Part shown: one piece after another, positions 48,102 to 58,115 of the stretch
Numbering within the stretch: the first letter of the stretch is position 1
Layout of the letters: every line of letters starts with the position of its first letter
Assembly (NCBI GenBank): GCA_035578905.1
Contig: JAQJVL010000082.1
Location: forward strand, 729,618 to 793,617
Direction of reading: 5' to 3'
DNA: 64,000 bases
DNA from: Stictocephala bisonia
Taxonomy: Eukaryota; Arthropoda; Insecta; Hemiptera; Membracidae
Made by a program: the position numbers and the translations under genes
The notes under the pieces: model-generated
The model's database searches: none
Seen by the model: only the letters and a program-made list of their open reading frames with translations
Told to the model about the DNA's origin: nothing

Positions 48102-48730
48102 TAAGACCATAGAAAAATATCCGATGCCATAGAGTAGTTACAAAACAACCGGTGCCATAGAGTAATTAGAAAATTTAACTGGTACCATAGAGTATTTAAA
48201 AAAAGCTGGTGTCATAAAGTAATTGAACAAATATTTTCACTCCCTTTAGTATATTTATTTGTTTTTTTATAAAGTGCAAAATAATTATTTATTATGTATT
48301 ACTAAACATAACACGAATTAATGTATGTTTTAGTTCGGTTATAAGCAGTATTTTTGTTTTATTGGAAAAGATTCGTCATAGAGTAGTTACACAATATCTG
48401 GAGCTTTATTGTAACTGTACAAATATCTGGTGTCATAGAGTAATTAGCAGAATATCTGACGTCATGTAAAACTCAAAAACAAATCAGGTACGATAAATAA
48501 ATTAAGATAATATCTGTTGTCATAGAGAAATTAGACAAATATCTGGCGTCATAGAGACATATCCGGTGCCATAGAGGAATTAAGAAAGTATCTTGTACCA
48601 TAGAGTAATTAGAAAACTATCTGGTGCCATAGAGTAACTAGAAACATATCCGGTGCCATAGAGGAATTAAGAAAGTATCTTGTGCCATAGAGTAATTAGA
48701 AAGCTATCTGGTGCCATAGAGTAACTGATG
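48102..48730. repeat. Degenerate tandem array, ~29 bp unit, in two blocks
   Basis: Unit close to CTATCTGGTGCCATAGAGTA + ATTAGAAAA. Block 1 (48,102-48,245) has about four copies. Block 2 (48,365-48,730) has about twelve, of which the last six form a duplicated ~87 bp trimer (TATCCGGTGCC..., TATCTTGTRCC..., TATCTGGTGCC...). Homogeneity increases toward 48,730. Confidence 0.85.
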
Positions 48731-49799
48731 TGATTTATTGTTGGCTACGTGTACAGTCTGTTCACGGTGTACGTAAACAGTTTTTGGGCTCAGCAAGGAC
48801 AATTAGTTTTTGCCGATAATCCAGGATCCGTGCTTGGCGAGCGGTTAACCGACTTACCGACAGTGACCCTCCTTTATTTGGGTGATATGCTATAACTTTG
48901 GCCGACACCTAACGATTTATTCGTTATTATATATTTGGTTCTTTCGTCTAACCAACTATGTGAGGACAAACATATGACGAAATAATGAGGTCAATTTACT
49001 TTGTAAGGTGAACAAATATTTTCTGTTTCTCGAAAAATGTTATACTGTTGCGCAAAATAGTCTTAGTAAAAAACGAATTAGTTTGTGTATATTTAGAATC
49101 TTGTTATTTAACATAAAGTAAATATTATTATTTTTATAATGTAATGTACATCGTATTTCAAATAATATACAACGGTAAAAAAAGAATAAGTATAAAAATG
49201 AAGAAACACACAGTTTTGAAAAGGGTCAGCTGATAAACACTAGCAAATCGGTCTTAGTTTGTAAGATAGACGACATTCGCTCGTTTACACTCTTTCTAAA
49301 GGTATATTCATCCATATATTATCGATTGCGTCTTAAGAATAAATAAATATCTTGTCAGGTACAGGAACAAAGAATGATCCATATCGTGTAAACGTATAAG
49401 AATATTCATAAACAATGACAGAAACAGAAGGCACAAACAATGAGAAAATATTTCATAAACACAAATGTTTAAAGCTTTATAATCATGTGGAATACAAATG
49501 GACTGTTCTCTAAAGTAATACTATTCGAAATATTGTTTCCATTTTTGCTATCGGTCATAAAATAAATGCAACAGCTTTATAAACACTTAACCATTTTAAA
49601 AGTTACTCTTACATACTATTTGTCTAATTGCAAGATACAGATAAGTGCTTAGTAAAATTTTTAATCGTATTCAACATAAAATGTGCGACAACTACAGGGT
49701 AAAAGAGTGTGAAATAATTTAACGGATAAAGTAAAATAAAACTATCGCATTGAACAAAGTTGAGCTGTTTCTCTATTTACGACAGTAATAAAAAATGTT
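48731..49799. other. No gene seen
   Basis: 48,740-48,920 is GC-richer and low-copy. The remainder is AT-rich. Confidence 0.45.
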
Positions 49800-50100
49800 A
49801 ACCCCGTCAATAAAACCCATCACACCATTAAAGGAAATTCTCAGGTCATCAAACTCGGATGTATCCTTGAAGGGGCACCTCCATCCCGGATTCCAACTTT
49901 GATACATGTGAATGCCAATTAAACCATCATATTTTTAACCGGATCCGGAGACCGGATGATTCGCAAATGCATCGTCGATAAAGTGCTTTAAAGTGATGGC
50001 AAACGCAGTCGGGGATCACACGATTCCATTTCAATTCTTGATTTAATCGGTTTCCCGTCCGGACGATTGGGTCCGGTCTATTCCATCATCTCTTGCTAGA
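49800..50100. promoter_or_regulatory. GC-richer low-copy block, possible conserved non-coding element
   Basis: About 300 bp containing several TCCGG words (ACCGGATCCGGAGACCGGAT; CCGTCCGGACGATTGGGTCC) and no frame. It is non-repetitive in the window and compositionally distinct from both flanks. Confidence 0.25.
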
Positions 50101-50389
50101 TATTTCTGAGGAAAGTTAATTGAGTATTTGTATTAATTAATCTTAAACCAATTATATGCGTTTTATTCATATTACTGATTTTGCATACTATTTTAAGTGA
50201 ATACTAATTTAGAATGTTAAGCTATTTAAAAAATTGAATTTTTAATAATAATAAAATTCCACAATTACGTTTTTGTGATCGGTGTTTTACGAGATGTGTA
50301 GTTAGCACACATTGAGTTCGGGTGCCGTTAGTTCCTGCGTTCGTTAACAGGTTCGTTAGAGGCTTTTAGGGATCTGTGGGGAATTATCG
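50101..50389. other. No gene seen
   Basis: Spacer leading into the 105 bp array; the last ~60 bases already resemble a degenerate unit (ATCTGTGGGGAATTATCGAC). Confidence 0.45.
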
Positions 50390-52135
50390 ACTACCGACTG
50401 GCCTTTCACATATCAGGGAAGAACTTAGTCCAGATTGCGAGTTTGATGGTGTACTGTTGTAGAATTCAATAGGGATGTGTCGATCTGTGAGGGATGATTG
50501 ACTTTCAACTGGCCACTGGCCTGTCACATACCAGAGAGGAACTCAGTTCAGGAGGAGAGATTGATAGTTTACTGTCGTAGAAGTGAATAGGGATGTACCG
50601 ATCTGTGAGGGATGATCATCTTCCCACTGCCTGTCACATACCAGAGGGGAATTCAGTCCAGAAGGAGAGCTTGATAGTGTACTGTTGTAGAATTGAATAG
50701 GGATGTACCGATCTGTGAGGGAACATCGACATCCAACTGGCCTGTCACATACCAGAGAGGAACTCAGTCCAGAAGGAGAGATTGATAGTGTACCGTTGTA
50801 GAAGTGAATGTGTCGATCTGTGAGGGATGATCGACTCCCGACTGGCCTGTCACATACCAGAGAGGAACTCAGTCCTGAAGGAGAGATTTATAGTGTACCG
50901 TTGTAGAATTGAATGTGTCGATCTGTGAGGGGTGATCGACATCCAACTGGCCTGTCACATACCAGAGAGGAACTCATTCCAAAAGGAGAGATTGATAGTG
51001 TACCGTTGTAGAAGTGAATGTGTCGATCTGTGAGGGGTGATCGACATCCAACTGGCCTGTCACATACCAGAGAGGAACTCATTCCAAAAGGAGAGATTGA
51101 TAGTGTACCGTTGTAGAAGTGAATGTGTCGATCTGTGAGGGATGATCGACTCCCAACTGGCCTATCACATACCAGAGAGGAACTCATTCCAAAAGGAGAG
51201 ATTGATAGTGTACTGTTGTAGAAGTGAATGTGTCGATCTGTGAGGGATGATCGACTTTCAACTGGCCACTGGCCTGTCACATACCAGAGAGGAACTCAGT
51301 TCAGGAGGAGAGATTGATAGTTTACTGTTGTAGAAGTGAATAGGGATGTACCGATCTGTGAGGGAACATCAACATCCAACTGGCCTGTCACATACCAGAG
51401 AGGAACTCAGTCCAGAAGGAGAGATTGATAGTGTACCGTTGTAGAAGTGAATGTGTCGATCTGTGAGGGATGATCGACTTTCAACTGGCCACTGGCCTGT
51501 CACATACCAGAGAGGAACTCAGTCCAGAAGGAGAGATTGATAGTGTACCGTTGTAGAAGTGAATGTGTCGATCTGTGAGGGATGATCGACTCCCGACTGG
51601 CCTGTCACATACCAGAGAGGAACTCAGTCCAGAAGGAGAGATTGATAGTTTACCGTTGTAGAAGTGAATGTGTCGATCTGTGAGGGGTGATCGACATCCA
51701 ACTGGCCTGTCACATACCAGAAAGGAACTCAGTCCAGAAGGAGAGATTGATAGTGTACCGTTGTAGAAGTGAATGTGTCGATCTGTGAGGGATGATCGAC
51801 TCTCGACTGGCCTGTCACATACCAGAGAGGAACTCAGTCCAGAAGGAGAGATTGATAGTGTACCGTTGTAGAAGTGAATGTGTCGATCTGTGAGGGATGA
51901 TCGACTCTCGACTGGCCTGTCACATACCAGAGAGGAACTCAGTCCAGAAGGAGAGATTGATAGTGTACCGTTGTAGAAGTGAATGTGTCGATCTGTGAGG
52001 GATGATCGACTCCCAACTGGCCTGTCACATACCAGAGAGGAACTCAGTCCAGAAGGAGAGATTGATAGTGTACCGTTGTAGAAGTGAATGTGTCGATCTG
52101 TGAGGGATGATCGACTCTCGACTGGCCTGTCAACT
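50390..52135. repeat. Tandem array, 105 bp unit, about 16-17 copies, with repeat-derived open frames on the minus strand
   Basis: The unit contains CCTGTCACATACCAGAGAGG, AACTCAGTCCAGAAGGAGAG, TTGATAGTGTACCGTTGTAG and CGATCTGTGAGGGATGATCG. Units in the left third (to ~50,800) are longer and more diverged, carrying an extra AATAGGGATG. Units from 50,800 are near-identical. 105 is divisible by three, so one minus-strand frame stays open for 226 codons (52,161-51,481) and another for 130 (51,280-50,888). These would encode a 35-residue repeat with DRHIHFYNGTLSISP. With no signal, domain or splice context, I treat the peptide as incidental. Confidence 0.93.
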
Positions 52136-54089
52136 GCACTACCTGGCTTGGCTTTATCCAATCCACTAACGACGGCTATAACTCAACGACAACGAGGAAC
52201 CATCAACCCCCCAACCCCCTCCCTCACTGCTATTACAGTAATGGCTATCACGGCATCTCGCCATATATCCCTCAGATCTGCTTAATGCTGATATGCAAGA
52301 ACCTCAGCACCTTAATAGCTGCTTTCCTCCTGTTTTATTTACTGGCAATAAGCCTTTACTTTACACAACGGTTTCTTACATTTTGGTTCGTTATTTATTC
52401 ATTCCAGCTAGGTGTGGTTTTTTACTATATGCAATTTATTAAGTTTTATTGGTGACATTTAATTATATTAATTAATTTCATTTTTAATCCTTAAATCCCT
52501 ACCTGGTCTGAAGAAGTTAAACGTGGAAAATTTGATTATTAAAGTTGCTCTTAAATTGCAATAAATTTATGTTCACCTATACTGTATTATTACTGGTAAT
52601 ATTTTACCCTTTTCTGTTTTTTTTTCGAATAGTGCTCATAGTTTGATAAAGTGTAATTTAACGTCGTGTTTTTTTTTTTTTCATATTTTGTTGGTAAATG
52701 TGTGGTGTCTGTTATTTTTTTGTTGTTTATTAATTTTAGTTAGTTTTATTGGTTAGTTACCTGTAACTGTTCAGAATCATTTGTTAAGCCACTCTTAGAT
52801 GTAGGACATATTTTATTTTTGTCTGTTTCTTCTAATGGATGGTTCTAGTCTATGCGCCTCAGTTCCCACTATTTGTAGTGGGAACTTTTGTGCCATCCCA
52901 CACTGCCTCTGTGCTACTCGAGTGGTGAAAACCCTGTACAACCATCCCTATTATAAACATATCACAATACAACTTTATTTCGGAAAGATACAATGAAGAT
53001 AAACTCACCCCCACTCTGAGAACCCACAGTAAACAGAGAATAGCCCTTGGGATAGCCACAAAAACATTCTGGATGTGTGGCGACTTTTTGCCATAACCAA
53101 ACATAACCAATGTAAACGAATATGAAAGCAGTTGAATTCATCCCGGGGATAGTTTAAATTTTTTGTTTTTATCGTTGTTTTTTAACATTTGAACCCTTTC
53201 TATATGACTTAAACTTCTTGTTTTTCGTTTCCTTACATTTTTGTTTTATTATAATTCTCTAATTAATTTCGGGATTGGTTACCATAATTTTTCATATTTA
53301 TGGAATATTAAATTGTTTCTATGATTATTAATAAATATATGGTTAGTTACATGTTATTAATATTATATACTATAAGGGTATATAGCGTGTCATATTGACA
53401 TGAGAACAATTTAAGTCATATTACTAAATCAAAGTTTAGTAGATAATAATTTATTCTAAAACAGGAATTTGTTCACCTATTTTTCCTGATACTCCCAGGT
53501 TCCTCTTGATTTCTCGAGGAACTTCTGTAAACATTACTAAATGGCACAGATTCCTCATGGTGTAGGGAAAATTACTGCCAGGAACACACAAGAGAGATGC
53601 ACGTCCGGCGTGCTGAATTGCCAAAATAAAGGCAGATTTACAAAGTAAAAGCACAGTTCACACACTAGTATTGTCTACCGTACATTAGTCAGTGGACTAG
53701 CACAGTCTGACAACTGCGCTCAGTCCACAAACGTTCAACGTGCTGCCAAGCGGTCATTCCACGAACTACAGAGCTTAGCGTGGCTCTGTTTAGCTTGGTT
53801 AGCTCTGTTTACCACTTGTCTCTAATTTTCGCGTCAGTGGTTGAGTGATTGAGAGAATGGGAGGGAGGGAATCAGAGTGAGAAGAGAGATAGAGAGGGAG
53901 GGAGATATAGGGGTAGAGGAAAAATGGGCTTAATGTTGTTACAAATTATGTATGTTTTGTTACAAAAAAGAGAAAGTAAATTTAATTTTTTTTTTCTCCT
54001 ACGTATCAGAACTACGATAGATTCATATTGTCACTAGTTAAATATCCGCTGTCATATTTTCTTTTATAAATGAAACAGATATAAGTACA
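52136..54089. other. No supported gene
   Basis: T-rich 52,370-52,760. A perfect 10 bp hairpin (GTTCCCACTA with TAGTGGGAAC) at 52,862-52,885. Minus frames at 52,859-53,110 and 53,451-53,654 are mildly protein-like but unrecognised. GA-rich 53,850-53,920. Confidence 0.45.
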
Positions 54090-54260
54090 GAGACAGGACT
54101 TCATCCTAAGCCCCCGGAGAACTGCGACAGCTGTCTGGGGTTATATGTCCAGGAGTAACTTGTTCCATTTACTCCATTTGAAAACTCGTTTGCAACCCTT
54201 AAAGCCTTGTCGCCGGCGGCCCTACAAGGGATGAAGCTGCGGTTAATTAAATTTAGCGAA
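54090..54260. promoter_or_regulatory. GC-richer low-copy block, possible conserved non-coding element
   Basis: About 170 bp including CTGCGACAGCTGTCTGGGGT (palindromic ACAGCTGT E-box) and GCTGCGGTTAATTAAATTTA with a TTAATTA homeodomain-type core. No frame, no repeat partner. Confidence 0.25.
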
Positions 54261-56107
54261 ACTGTTGAAACACAAACACGTAAACATTTCTCTTTATTAA
54301 GAGGAGATTCCCTTTGTTTTTTTGTGTGTTTTTATTTTTTACACAAGAGAGTACAACAGTTTCTGAACTCTTAAAAACATTTAACACGGTAAGTCACCGG
54401 GGTAAGCCGAAAAACTGAATGAGGTCGGATACTTTATTATTCTTTTATTGTTTTTTCGATGTTTTTTTTTTATAATGCTCAGCTAAGCTTCTGGGATTCC
54501 ATTAACAATTATTGTACTACAGTATTACTAAAAATGTAATAAATATTTTGCCTTGAATAAAAGAGTTTTGCAAGTCATGTTTACTGTAAAATGCATTAAC
54601 ACATATGTAAGCTTCTGAGTACATAATATGTTTAACCAGCATGCGTATTCCTTTGTAAATGTGGTCTACAAAAATGTATTCAGGACATTTATTAACACAA
54701 AAATCATATGAACTCTGATATGATGGTGAATAAATTTATTATTCGAATATATTTGAGAGTTTATTACAGAGTGATATGAATAAGAACCGTAACAACCTGG
54801 TCTTGTTAAAGGAAGAGAGCTCATTATGAAAAAAAGAAACGTGTGATCAAAAATAAAAGCCAAATTGACTTAATTGCGTTAGCTTTATTTCCCGTGTTCT
54901 GATAGGACTCCTGTGTAAGTAATAACAAGTTATTTATTCGGATTTCTGCACTAGGAATGACCCTATGTCAAATATGAAAGTCAAACCCAACAGCCACTTA
55001 TAGTTTGTCTAGGGGATGTAGATAGTCTGCCTTGAGTGAGATGAGTAAGTGAGTTATATCTCTTCCTCTGTTTAGAATAGGGGTGGTGGGGAGGGGGTAA
55101 TAGATGAAGGTTAAGAGGGGAACGAGTCATGTCACTTTAAACCTTAAAAACGAATTTTTATTCAAACTTTTAATACCCCTTAAAAGTTGAAATGACAAAT
55201 AAAAAATAATCCCTCTTGTTTTAAGAAGGGTTTTCAACCCTTTGTGAAAATATTTGTTATCTGAAATGTAACCTGATCACTCGTAGGCCAACGAACTCTC
55301 AACTTTTAACATTTGGAATATGACACAAAAAGGAAAGACAAAATTACAAGAGTTTGTCACCTTAACGGAGGAATTCGACTGAATACCTCCCCCAACCCCT
55401 CACGTCTTCCTTTGTCTCTCTATCCTTCAAGCTCGTGTCACTTTCTGTAAAGAGCCACATGTTGCTAGTTTGTCTTCTTTAGGTTGAACTTTTACACTTG
55501 GAAGGTCGACCGAGACATTTATTTAGCGGGTTCGTAACAAGTTCTAGTTAATCAACTTCTTTCAGTATGTTATATTAAAAAACTTTATAAATACAGATGC
55601 AATCTTATTTTAATGTTGGATGTATGTAACTGCATAATTGTTTGTCATATAGTTTTATTTTAAATCTAATAATTTTTTGCATATTTAGTTTTTTTTATAA
55701 ATACAGTAATTATACAAGATGGATTCAGAACAGTAGTACGTAGTCACAGAATCATATACTTTCCTCGATTGCCCCAAAAATATCGCAGTAATTAAAAACT
55801 CGACTTGTTAATAAATATGATTATAAAAACCCACATTCTTAATGATATTAGACTCATAACGCACTTGTTTAGTTTATTATTTACATTATTTGTACTGTCA
55901 AAAGTTAAACATTTAAATTTATGTTTAACGTCTTCAAACTTGAAAATTACATACAGTTTTCTATTTGGAAAAAACATGTACATAATAATTATTTATTATT
56001 AAAAAAAGGTTTTGTTTGTCGTCGTTGGACACTTCATTATTGTTAATTTGCTATAAATTTTCTATATCTCTAAACGGTTTTTTTCGGGTGGGGGGGGAGC
56101 AACAACA
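54261..56107. other. No gene seen
   Basis: AT-rich with purine-rich patches at 55,075-55,130. Overlapping frames at 55,792-56,002 on both strands are unrecognised. Confidence 0.5.
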
Positions 56108-56150
56108 AACGTTTCGACATATATAAAAACTACTTTCGTCTGAAGTTATG
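56108..56150 (-). repeat. Dispersed CGAAACG-family module
   Basis: AACAAACGTTTCGACA, TATAAAAACTACTTTCG and TCTGAAG align with the modules at 43.9 kb and in the 14.4-14.9 kb fold-back arms. Confidence 0.5.
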
Positions 56151-56185
56151 GCCTAGGTACTATTATCCTACATTTCAATCAAAAC

Positions 56186-56371
56186 TATATATCTAAGTCG
56201 AACCATATAACTATCTAAGTCGAACCGTATAACAAACTATCTATCTAAGTCGAACCATATAACCAACTATCTAAGTCGAACCATATAACTAACTATATAT
56301 CTAAGTCGAACCATATAACTATCTATCTAAGTCGAACCATATAACTATCTATCTAAGTCAAACCATATAAA
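56186..56371. repeat. Short tandem array, ~22-30 bp unit, 7 copies
   Basis: Unit CTATCTAAGTCGAACCATAT + AA, with variable insertions of CTAT or CAAC between copies, so the unit length is uneven. Confidence 0.9.
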
Positions 56372-56477
56372 TATGTAAAAATTGGCGAGGACTACGGAGC
56401 CAAATATTGAACTGAATTGACCATCAGAAAATCGTGCATTCTCAAAAACTACTACAATATATTTTTTATCTACTCTT

Positions 56478-56590
56478 AAGACGCCGATCGTCTAGTTATA
56501 ATCGAATATGGATTTCGAATGAGTGTGATGAGTGCAGATGAGTAGAGGAGATCAGTGCAGATGAGTGACGTAGTCATTGTTACAAACTAA
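56478..56590 (+). repeat. SINE-like dispersed repeat (GACGCCGA family), copy F (5' part)
   Basis: TTAAGACGCCGATCGTC, GGATTTCGAATGAGTGTG, ATGAGTGCAGATGAGT and GACGTAGTCATTGTTACAAA. Shared with 45.13 kb and, reversed, 58.05-58.11 kb, and a diverged relative of the start of the copy at 56.86 kb. Confidence 0.65.
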
Positions 56591-56859
56591 GCCCAATTAA
56601 AATTACAGCGTGGGATTATCAGCTGATACCATTAAAAACTTATTATGACTGATCGGGATCGAACTGAAAACCTTTAGCTTATGAAGTGTTTTAAACAAAT
56701 GAAATATTTATAATGCTACAGAATACAAAATTATAATTACAAGGGAATGTAGCATTTTAAAATATAATAATAGTAACAAGAAAAGAAGAAATTGGCCTAC
56801 ATTCGTTAAAATTTACTGCATTTTATACTTATTTTTGACATTTCGTCTTTGCTCTTATT

Positions 56860-57245
56860 CTCTTAGATATTACACGCCAACACAACTTTGTGCGCATTTT
56901 AAGGCGATTATGAATGATTATGGATTGTAGGATGAGTGTGGATTTATGTAGTCTTGTTACTGAGTTCTACTTAGCTCAGATACGACCACTTAATAATATA
57001 CCAATACCCAGGAAACTAAGGAACTTATCGTTTTAACGTGGAATCAGAACCAGGTTGTAAAGGTCTGATTTTCAGCTAGTTGACAAAACCTGATACTCAG
57101 TTCTATCTACTACACAACAAGCGGACACTGACAACCACCCAACACGGATACCCCAGACTTCCTTGGTAGTGTCCACGTGAAAATGAACAATTGAGTGGGC
57201 GCCACGTTGGTATCTATATCCACCACACTTGGTCCCCATTGTGCC
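56860..57245 (+). repeat. SINE-like dispersed repeat (GACGCCGA family), copy G (longest)
   Basis: Runs from ACACGCCAACACAACTTTG through TTTTAAGGCGATTATGAATG, GTAGTCTTGTTACTGAGTTC, AGGTCTGATTTTCAGCTAGT, ACCTGATACTCAGTTC, GGACACTGACAACCACCCAA, CAGACTTCCTTGGTAGTGTC to TTGAGTGGGCGCCACGTTGG. It is the only copy linking 5' and 3' modules and so defines a family of roughly 400 bp or more. A minus-strand 82-codon frame in it is not a gene. Confidence 0.7.
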
Positions 57246-57589
57246 CATTTGTGGGCACAAAGCGGTGCTGTGATTAATGATGACCACACTGGAATATTCT
57301 AATATTCCACACTGTGACACACTTAAAGCACTGCGCCATCATTTGTTGCCACTAGTGGTTCTTCGATATTAAATAATAGTTCTTTTCAAAAGTGCTTTAT
57401 GACTTCGTGATGTGTATCCAAGCATTCTATCATTTTCTGTTTTTTATGAATCTCTTATTACACCTTTTACAGTAATGGTTAATCAAGTTTAAGGGTGTTA
57501 ACAATACAAATCCGACGCCAGGGAGCAGAAAGCATTAGCTTGCTCGCGTCATGTATTATAGAGTGCACCGGGGTGTCGAGTGTCTTCCG
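57246..57589. other. No gene seen
   Basis: Includes a short imperfect hairpin of TGTGCCCA/TGGGCACA at 57,240-57,260; otherwise AT-rich. Confidence 0.45.
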
Positions 57590-57780
57590 CTAGAATACCT
57601 CCCTACGTCACAAATGTTAACCCCGCCACATCAAAGCTGTTCACACCCTCGCAAGCCCTTTATACACGCAGCGCAGCGAGTCGTTAGTGAGCCGTTCACC
57701 TGGAACTGATCACCGGAGCTTTCAACTTCAGAGACCAACTCAAGTCTCGAAGGAGTTTGTAATAATGTTCTGTGAATAGA
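57590..57780 (+). promoter_or_regulatory. Candidate core promoter and 5' leader
   Basis: A GC-richer low-copy block. CTACGTCAC (CRE-like) at 57,602 is followed ~55 bp on by CCCTTTATACACG (weak TATA, 57,658-57,666). GTCGTTAGTGAGCC then lies 25-30 bp downstream, loosely initiator-like, followed by ACGAGTC-rich and CACCTG sequence. No ATG-initiated frame follows and no clear 5' splice donor was found. It may equally be an enhancer. Confidence 0.25.
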
Positions 57781-58046
57781 GAACTTTGAGGACATTAAAT
57801 TTCCATGAAAACTACGAGAAGTTGTTTTATTATTTATTTTGTTTACTTTTATTAGGACGATTATATCAGTTGTGTTTTAAGGAAACGTTATAATTTATTT
57901 GCAAGTAAAGTTAACTAGTCTCAGTTAGATCCACATCAGAGTCGTAACAATTTTGAAAGGGATTAGTTGATAGCCATCGCTGTTTATTTGTCATCATTGG
58001 GCTATTAATTATTGAGACTTTCTAAAGGAATAATCTGCCTTGTTTG
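57781..58046. other. No gene seen
   Basis: AT-rich spacer before the inverted SINE-like fragment. Confidence 0.45.
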
Positions 58047-58115
58047 TAGCAATAAATGCGCTCATCACACTCATTCGAAATCCAAACACAAACATATCTT
58101 GACGATCGGCGTCTT
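58047..58115 (-). repeat. SINE-like dispersed repeat (GACGCCGA family), copy H (5' part, inverted)
   Basis: On the minus strand: TTAAGACGCCGATCGTCAAG, GATTTCGAATGAGTGTGATG, AGCGC. Similarity begins at the same first bases as copies E and F, supporting a true element end at TTAAGACG. Confidence 0.65.
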
